Positions 6,838 to 9,841 of a stretch of 9,841 bases of DNA are shown one piece after another (position 1 is the stretch's first letter; the number at the start of each line of letters is the position of its first letter). The notes under the pieces were generated by a model. The model was not told the origin of the DNA, searched no databases, and saw only the letters and a list, made by a program, of their open reading frames with translations. Both the position numbers and the translations under genes were made by a program. This DNA is from Streptosporangiaceae bacterium (lineage in GTDB: Bacteria > Actinomycetota > Actinomycetes > Streptosporangiales > Streptosporangiaceae): assembly GCA_025934635.1 (NCBI GenBank), contig JAICWX010000321.1, positions 1 through 9,841 of the forward strand, in the 5' to 3' direction.

Positions 6838-7488
6838 CAGGGTGTTCTCCGGGATCACGCCGCGCATCGATTCGTAGTTCAGGGTGACGCAGCGGATGCC
6901 GCGGTCGGTGGCCAGGGTGCGGGCCTGCGGCTTGATCTCCTGGGCGGCGAAGATCCCGTGCACCGGGGCTAGCAGCGGGTCGCGGTTCAGCAGCTCCAGG
7001 TACCGGGTGAGCTGCTCCACGCCGTCGATCTCGCCGCGCCGCTTGATCTCGACCGCGACGCTCTCGCCTGCCTCGTTCCGGCACATGATGTCGACCGGGC
7101 CGATCGGGGTCGGGTACTCGCGGCGGACCAGCCGCCAGCCGTCCCCGAGCAGGTCCAGCTGCGCGGCCAGCAGCTCCTGCAGGTGCGCCTCGACGCCGTC
7201 CTTCTTCAGGCCCGGGTCGACGCCGAGCTCGACCGAGGTGTCGCTGATCACCTCGGTGAGGGTGATGGCGAGGGTCTCGCCGCCCTTGTTGGTGACCGAC
7301 CACTTGCCGGGTTCCTCGGTCAGCCGGCACGGCGGTGACATCCAGTTCAGCGGCTTGTACGAGCCGCCGTCCGAATGCACGAGCACCGAGCCGTCCGCCT
7401 TGACGATGAGCAGGCGCAAGGCCTCGGGGAGGTGAGCGGTGAGCCGGCCGACGTAGTCGACGCTGCACCGGGCGATGACGAGCCGCAC
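6832..7488 (-). CDS. nucS: Mismatch-specific endonuclease NucS/EndoMS
   Basis: 218 aa from GTG 7488, giving the standard [20 protein letters not shown] start. NucS is the actinobacterial and archaeal replacement for MutS/MutL: a dimer that cuts both strands at G-T, G-G and T-T mismatches and works with the sliding clamp. The N-terminal DNA-binding domain holds [11 protein letters not shown] (44-54). The catalytic domain starts at [17 protein letters not shown] (88-104). The nuclease site is visible as Asp133 (GPVDIMC), Glu147 and Lys149 ([19 protein letters not shown]), with the usual spacing. The C-terminus ends in ENTLF, keeping the terminal Leu-Phe seen in mycobacterial NucS and thought to help clamp contact. 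There is no Shine-Dalgarno; TAGAGT (minus strand, 7502-7497) ends 8 nt before the GTG, so the mRNA is probably leaderless. The protein appears intact and active. Confidence 0.96.
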   Translation of the reverse strand: MRLVIARCSVDYVGRLTAHLPEALRLLIVKADGSVLVHSDGGSYKPLNWMSPPCRLTEEPGKWSVTNKGGETLAITLTEVISDTSVELGVDPGLKKDGVEAHLQELLAAQLDLLGDGWRLVRREYPTPIGPVDIMCRNEAGESVAVEIKRRGEIDGVEQLTRYLELLNRDPLLAPVHGIFAAQEIKPQARTLATDRGIRCVTLNYESMRGVIPENTLF

Positions 7489-7554
7489 GTTCGGTAACTC
7501 TACTGGCCGCCGGGCGGCAAACTGATGCGCTCGGCTTTACTAAGCTCGACATGC
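7489..7554. promoter_or_regulatory. Divergent promoter gap between nucS and the 104-aa gene
   Basis: This 66-bp gap must hold both promoters. Leftward, TAGAGT (minus strand, 7502-7497) is a fair -10 close to the nucS start. Rightward, TACTAA (7538-7543) is the most -10-like hexamer before the GTG at 7555 and would give a leader of only a few bases. No convincing -35 is seen for either, and no palindrome like those in the other divergent gaps. Confidence 0.4.
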
Positions 7555-7869
7555 GTGAGCCCGCGCCGGATCCGCCGCGATCGCTCCGGCCCTCCCGAGC
7601 CCGTCCCCGGGCCCGAGCGCACCGAGTCATGGCCGGACGGTGACTGGATCGTGCGCCGAATCCCGGGCGCCGGGTCGGCTAAGCCGTACCGCTGCCCCGG
7701 GTGTGACCAGGAGATCGTGCCGGGCACCCCGCACGTCGTCGCCTGGCCCGCCGACGGCGCCCGGATGGCCGGCGGCGTCGGGGTGGAGGAGCGCCGGCAC
7801 TGGCACAGCACCTGCTGGCAGCACCGGCTGCGCCGCGGCCCCGGCGTCCGCCGCCGTCCCGGCCCCTGA
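7555..7869 (+). CDS. Small conserved protein with Cys/His zinc-ligand set, next to nucS
   Basis: 104 aa from GTG 7555 (MSPRRIRRDR), chosen because this MSPRR opening is the usual one for the family. An in-frame ATG at 7525 would add an unlikely ten residues across the promoter gap. After a basic, Pro-rich tail (1-30) comes the conserved core WIVRRIPGAGSAKPYRCPGCDQEIVPGTPHVVAWP and then RRHWHSTCWQHRLRRG. Cys47, Cys50, His60, His82, His84 and Cys87 look like a metal site of treble-clef or zinc-ribbon type. Similar short proteins are often found next to nucS in actinomycetes and annotated as hypothetical or loosely as ATP/GTP-binding; I see no P-loop here. The linkage hints at a nucleic-acid role near mismatch repair, but that is inference and no function is established. 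Confidence 0.85.
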   Translation: MSPRRIRRDRSGPPEPVPGPERTESWPDGDWIVRRIPGAGSAKPYRCPGCDQEIVPGTPHVVAWPADGARMAGGVGVEERRHWHSTCWQHRLRRGPGVRRRPGP

Positions 7870-7988
7870 CCCCCCGGTCGTTACCGGCCCACCCTCCCGC
7901 CCGGCCCGCGCCCCACCCCCCCACCCCACCCCCACCCCCACCCGCGCCCCACCCCCACATCCCGGCTGGCCCGTGGGACGATGTGCGC
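7870..7988. other. Intergenic C-tract array (G-quadruplex-prone on the minus strand)
   Basis: After the stop, CCGGT (7874-7878) and ACCGG (7883-7887) form a small 5-bp hairpin with no T-run, a weak terminator at best. From 7911 to 7956 there are seven runs of three to seven C, five of them parted only by single A residues. The minus strand is thus a run of G3-7 tracts with one-base loops, a strong G-quadruplex motif; the plus strand could form an i-motif. The array ends 32 bp before the start of the SRPBCC gene. Confidence 0.8.
7977..7982 (+). promoter_or_regulatory. Possible -10 box of the SRPBCC gene
   Basis: GACGAT ends exactly 6 nt before ATG 7989, the same spacing as in the ROK and HxlR genes, and no Shine-Dalgarno lies in between. 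The hexamer is only a partial consensus match and no -35 is visible, so this is a weak call. Confidence 0.35.
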
Positions 7989-8477
7989 ATGACGGACGAG
8001 CGGCTGGAAGTCCAGCGGCTGATCGAGGCCGAACCGGCCGCGATCTTCCGCGTCCTGTGCGACCCGCAGGGGCACGTGGCCATCGACAGCACGGGCATGC
8101 TGATGGACGCGACCGGCGAACCGGTCACCGCCGCGGGGGACAGTTTCGTGGTCCACATGGACCGCGAGGCGCTCAACGACTTCCCGCTGGGCCGCTATGA
8201 CGTCACCGTCACGATCACCACGCTGGTGCCGGACACCGAGATCGCCTGGGGGATCACCGGCCGGATCCGGCCGCAGGTCGGCCACACCTACGGCTACCGG
8301 CTCGAGCCGTCCGGGGACGCCCAGACCCTTGTCACCTCGTATTACGACTGGTCCGCGATCCACCCGCACTGGCGCGAGGCCGGGATCTTCCCGGTCGTCT
8401 CCGAGGCCGCGCTGCGCGCCACGCTGGGCATCCTGGCCCGGACCGTCGCCCGCGGCTACCCCGGCCGCCGGGCCTAA
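7989..8477 (+). CDS. SRPBCC/START-superfamily protein (polyketide cyclase/dehydrase-like)
   Basis: 162 aa from ATG 7989. The fold is recognised from the opening MTDERLEVQRLIEAEPAAIFRVLCDPQGHVAID, the usual beta-strand, helix and 'IF..LCDP..H..ID' pattern of SRPBCC proteins. It continues with the strands DSFVVHMD, YDVTVTITTLVPDTEIAWGI, YGYRLEPSGDAQTLVTSYYDW and a C-terminal helix (ALRATLGILARTVARGY) that closes the ligand cavity. The family binds hydrophobic ligands; some members are cyclases or aromatases, but this is a lone single-domain protein with no biosynthetic genes beside it, so no reaction can be assigned. It lies downstream of the 104-aa gene in the same direction but 119 bp away beyond the C-tract, so separate transcription is likely. 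Its stop is inside an 18-nt tandem repeat. Confidence 0.85.
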   Translation: MTDERLEVQRLIEAEPAAIFRVLCDPQGHVAIDSTGMLMDATGEPVTAAGDSFVVHMDREALNDFPLGRYDVTVTITTLVPDTEIAWGITGRIRPQVGHTYGYRLEPSGDAQTLVTSYYDWSAIHPHWREAGIFPVVSEAALRATLGILARTVARGYPGRRA

Positions 8478-8500
8478 GCCGGCCGCCGGGCCTAAGCCGG
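8461..8500. repeat. 18-nt tandem repeat across the SRPBCC stop codon
   Basis: CCGGCCGCCGGGCCTAAG occurs at 8461-8478 and again at 8479-8496, followed by a partial CCGG (8497-8500). The TAA stop at 8475-8477 is in the first copy, and the second copy repeats the end of the coding sequence in the same frame, including its own TAA. Confidence 0.9.
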
Positions 8501-8518
8501 ACATTGCCGGGCGAGGCC

Positions 8519-8524
8519 TACAAT
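8519..8524 (+). promoter_or_regulatory. -10 box of the SDR gene
   Basis: TACAAT is a five-of-six match to TATAAT. Transcription would start near 8531, giving a leader of about 29 nt that holds the GGAGG site of the SDR gene. No good -35 lies 16-18 bp upstream, where the 18-nt repeat ends. This suggests that the SDR gene has its own promoter rather than reading through from the SRPBCC gene. Confidence 0.5.
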
Positions 8525-8559
8525 GCCTCGAGGGACCGCCGGGACATTGGAGGAGCTTC

Positions 8560-9327
8560 GTGGACCTGTTCGACCTCACTGGCAAGGTCGCCGTCGTCAC
8601 CGGCGGGACCCGCGGGATCGGCCTGATGATGGCGCGCGGGCTGCTGCAGGCCGGCGCCTCGGTCTACATCAGCTCGCGCAAGGCCGAGGCGGGCGACGCC
8701 GCGGCCAAGGAGCTCGCCCAGTACGGCACCGTGCTGTCAGTGCCGGCCGACCTGTCCCGCGAGGAGGAGTGCGTGCGGCTGGCCGAGGAGGTCGGGCGCT
8801 CCGAGGAGGGCATCCACGTCCTGGTCAATAACGCGGGCACCAACTGGGCGGCGCCGCTGGAGGAGTTCCCGGCCCACGGCTGGGACAAGGTCGTGGACCT
8901 CAACCTCAAGACGCCGTTCTACCTGACCCGCGCGTTCCTGCCGCTGCTCGAGGCGGACGGCACCGCCGACGACCCGGCCCGGGTGATCAACGTGGGCAGC
9001 ATCGACGGCCTGCAGGTCCCGCCGTTCCACACGTACTCGTACGCGGCCAGCAAGGCCGGCCTGCACCAGCTCACCCGGGTCCTGGCCCGCGAGCTCGGCC
9101 CCCGCCACATCACGGTCAACGCGGTCGCCCCCGGCCCCTTCGAGTCCAAGATGATGGAGTACACCCTGGCCACCCTCGGCGACGAGATCGCGGCCTCCGC
9201 CCCGCTCCGCCGCATCGGCCGCCCCGACGACATGGCCGGCGTCGCCGTCTTCCTCAGCGGCCGCGGCGGCGCCTACATCACCGGCGCCATCATCCCCGTC
9301 GACGGCGGCATCTGGGCCGCCAGCTAG
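8560..9327 (+). CDS. Short-chain dehydrogenase/reductase (RhlG/FabG-like)
   Basis: 255 aa from GTG 8560, with a strong GGAGG (8549-8553) 6 nt upstream. The reading frame is open well upstream, but the ribosome site and the standard MDLFDLTGKVAVVTGG opening fix this start. It is a classical SDR: TGGTRGIG (14-21, cofactor loop), Ser39-Arg40-Lys41 after the second strand (favours NADPH), NNAG (90-93), and the catalytic tetrad Asn115, Ser147, Tyr161 and Lys165 (YAASK). The tail has NAVAPGPFESKMM and the closing GAIIPVDGGIWAAS. The LMMARGLLQAGASVYISSRK stretch resembles RhlG-type 3-oxoacyl reductases, but substrates cannot be read from sequence in this family. It acts in the cytosol as an oxidoreductase of a hydroxy or keto group. 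No operon partner follows; the next gene is convergent and about 400 bp away. Confidence 0.95.
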   Translation: MDLFDLTGKVAVVTGGTRGIGLMMARGLLQAGASVYISSRKAEAGDAAAKELAQYGTVLSVPADLSREEECVRLAEEVGRSEEGIHVLVNNAGTNWAAPLEEFPAHGWDKVVDLNLKTPFYLTRAFLPLLEADGTADDPARVINVGSIDGLQVPPFHTYSYAASKAGLHQLTRVLARELGPRHITVNAVAPGPFESKMMEYTLATLGDEIAASAPLRRIGRPDDMAGVAVFLSGRGGAYITGAIIPVDGGIWAAS

Positions 9328-9724
9328 CCCCACCCAGCCCGCCAGCACCTCTTCCCGGCCTCGCGTTCCCATCCGCACCACAGTGCGCACCTGTCACCCT
9401 CCCCGCCCACACCCGGCCCCGGGCAACGACATGGATGCTCCATCGATGTCGCAATCACGGCATTGATGCTCCACCCATGTCGCTAGCCGCGCCCGTCGGG
9501 GATGAGGTCAGCCGGATCGGATGCACCACGCGCACCAGCTGCCACACGGATACCAGGGTCGCGGGGTTCCGGGGTCGCGGGATCGCGGGGTTCCGGGGTC
9601 GCGGGATCCGGGGTCGCGGGATCCCGGGGTTCCGGGGTCACGGGGTCACGGGTTCCGGGGTCACGAGTACCAGAGGTCACGGGTACCAGAGGTCACAGGT
9701 ACCAGGAGTCACAGGTACCAGGAG
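9328..9724. other. 397-bp non-coding region of repeats between SDR and TetR genes
   Basis: I see no gene here. From 9328 to about 9420 it is C-rich without clear structure except the palindrome GTGCGCAC (9384-9391). Then come a pair of 25-bp palindrome-like elements (9427-9483) and, from 9561 to the end, a G-rich tandem array. Open frames through the array on both strands translate into low-complexity peptides (TPEPRDPATPEPRDP and the like) and have no ribosome site. Confidence 0.75.
9427..9483. repeat. Two direct copies of a palindromic element, 31 bp apart
   Basis: The 23-mers at 9430-9452 and 9461-9483 agree at 20 of 23 positions and share GATGCTCCA and ATGTCGC. The first copy lies within a near-perfect palindrome at 9427-9451: CGACAT-G-GATG, loop CTC, CATC-G-ATGTCG, with one mismatch per arm. 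The second copy is a decayed version. The 31-bp step is about three helical turns. It could be an operator pair, a bidirectional terminator relic or a dispersed intergenic repeat; the sequence alone does not decide. Confidence 0.75.
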
Positions 9725-9728
9725 TCAC
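9561..9728. repeat. Tandem array built on an 8-nt unit, grading into 16-nt units
   Basis: A 24-nt unit occurs exactly at 9561-9584 and 9585-9608 and is itself three variants of an 8-mer (GGGGTTCC, GGGGTCGC, GGGATCGC). From 9609 the variants GGGGTCAC and GGGTTCC mix in. From 9665 the array turns into four 16-nt units (starts 9665, 9681, 9697, 9713) of the form GGTACCAG(A/G)(A/G)GTCAC; the last two are identical. The left part is rich in GGGG runs with 4-5 nt loops on the plus strand. The last unit contains the stop of the TetR gene. It is not a CRISPR array, as there are no unique spacers. Confidence 0.88.
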
Positions 9729-9841
9729 GGACACAGGGCGCTGGCGATGGCGGCGGCCAGCCAGCGCGCGTAGCGCTCGGGCGGCCAGCCCTGGAGCAGC
9801 ACCAGCCGCTCGTAGTGATCGATCGCCAGGTAGTTCCACAG
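9725..9841 (-). CDS. Probable TetR-family regulator, C-terminal fragment at window edge
   Basis: The last 38 codons and a TGA (9727-9725) of a minus-strand gene that begins beyond the right edge. The translation LWNYLAIDHYERLVLLQGWPP followed by ERYARWLAAAIASALCP resembles the end of TetR/AcrR regulators, where a Y..L...GWP..RY..WL...A.ALL pattern closes the ligand-binding domain. The DNA-binding domain is outside the window, so the assignment rests on this tail only. The stop codon lies in the last unit of the tandem array, which implies that the repeats reach into the coding sequence. It converges on the SDR gene across about 400 bp. Confidence 0.6.
   Translation of the reverse strand: MWNYLAIDHYERLVLLQGWPPERYARWLAAAIASALCP

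Noticed and set aside
6392..7630. Minus-strand open frame of 412 codons across nucS and the ROK 3' end
   Set aside because: It overlaps nucS in another frame and reads as Arg/Ala/Gly-rich filler, so it is a shadow of two real genes.
7874..7887. Rho-independent terminator after the 104-aa gene
   Set aside because: The stem is only 5 bp and is followed by C-rich sequence, not a T-run.
7989..9327. SRPBCC and SDR genes as a polyketide biosynthesis operon
   Set aside because: There is no synthase or acyl carrier protein nearby, the SDR gene has its own -10 (TACAAT), and both families are general purpose.
9561..9728. CRISPR array
   Set aside because: The units abut or grade into each other with no unique spacers of constant length, and no cas gene is present.
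9435..9773. Plus-strand open frame with repeated GFRGRGI peptides, and the opposite frame with TPEPRDP repeats
   Set aside because: Both are translations of the tandem DNA array, with no ribosome site and no domain; the repeat period of 8 nt does not suit a protein repeat.

Overview
The window is very GC-rich DNA with G/C-biased third codon positions, several GTG starts and a nucS gene for actinobacterial-type mismatch repair. All of this points to a high-GC actinomycete chromosome. The genus cannot be fixed from the sequence. There is no phage, transposon, tRNA, rRNA or CRISPR signal. The region reads as a patchwork of small, separately regulated accessory and housekeeping units.

Layout from left to right: an epoxide-hydrolase-like alpha/beta hydrolase (minus, cut by the left edge) faces away from a WYL-type regulator (plus). 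The WYL gene converges on an HxlR-type regulator (minus), which faces away from a RibD/DHFR-fold reductase (plus). The reductase converges on an M50B-like membrane metallopeptidase homologue (minus) of visibly lower GC. Upstream of that lies a DUF1479 (YbiU-like) putative Fe(II)/2-oxoglutarate oxygenase (minus), facing away from a ROK-family repressor (plus). The ROK gene converges on nucS (minus), which faces away from a short conserved zinc-ligand-rich protein (plus). An SRPBCC protein and an SDR oxidoreductase follow on the plus strand. After about 400 bp of non-coding repeats comes the 3' end of a probable TetR regulator (minus, cut by the right edge).

Three of the four divergent gaps show the same logic: a regulator gene, an enzyme gene, and a clear palindrome between them. 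The WYL gap has a perfect 10-bp inverted repeat. The HxlR gap has a 7-1-7 palindrome that supplies the -35 elements of two back-to-back promoters. The ROK gap has two near-identical 25-bp operators placed over both promoters. Each regulator probably controls itself and the enzyme opposite.

A second theme is repeats. Short tandem duplications with 15, 16 or 18-nt periods sit on or beside the stop codons of four genes. A C-tract array precedes the SRPBCC gene, and an 8-nt-based array with a pair of 25-bp palindromes fills the gap between the SDR and TetR genes. Several genes have a -10-like hexamer 6 to 8 nt before the start codon and no Shine-Dalgarno sequence, which suggests leaderless transcripts. 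No multi-gene pathway or defence system is evident; the most unusual unit is the ROK/DUF1479 divergon.
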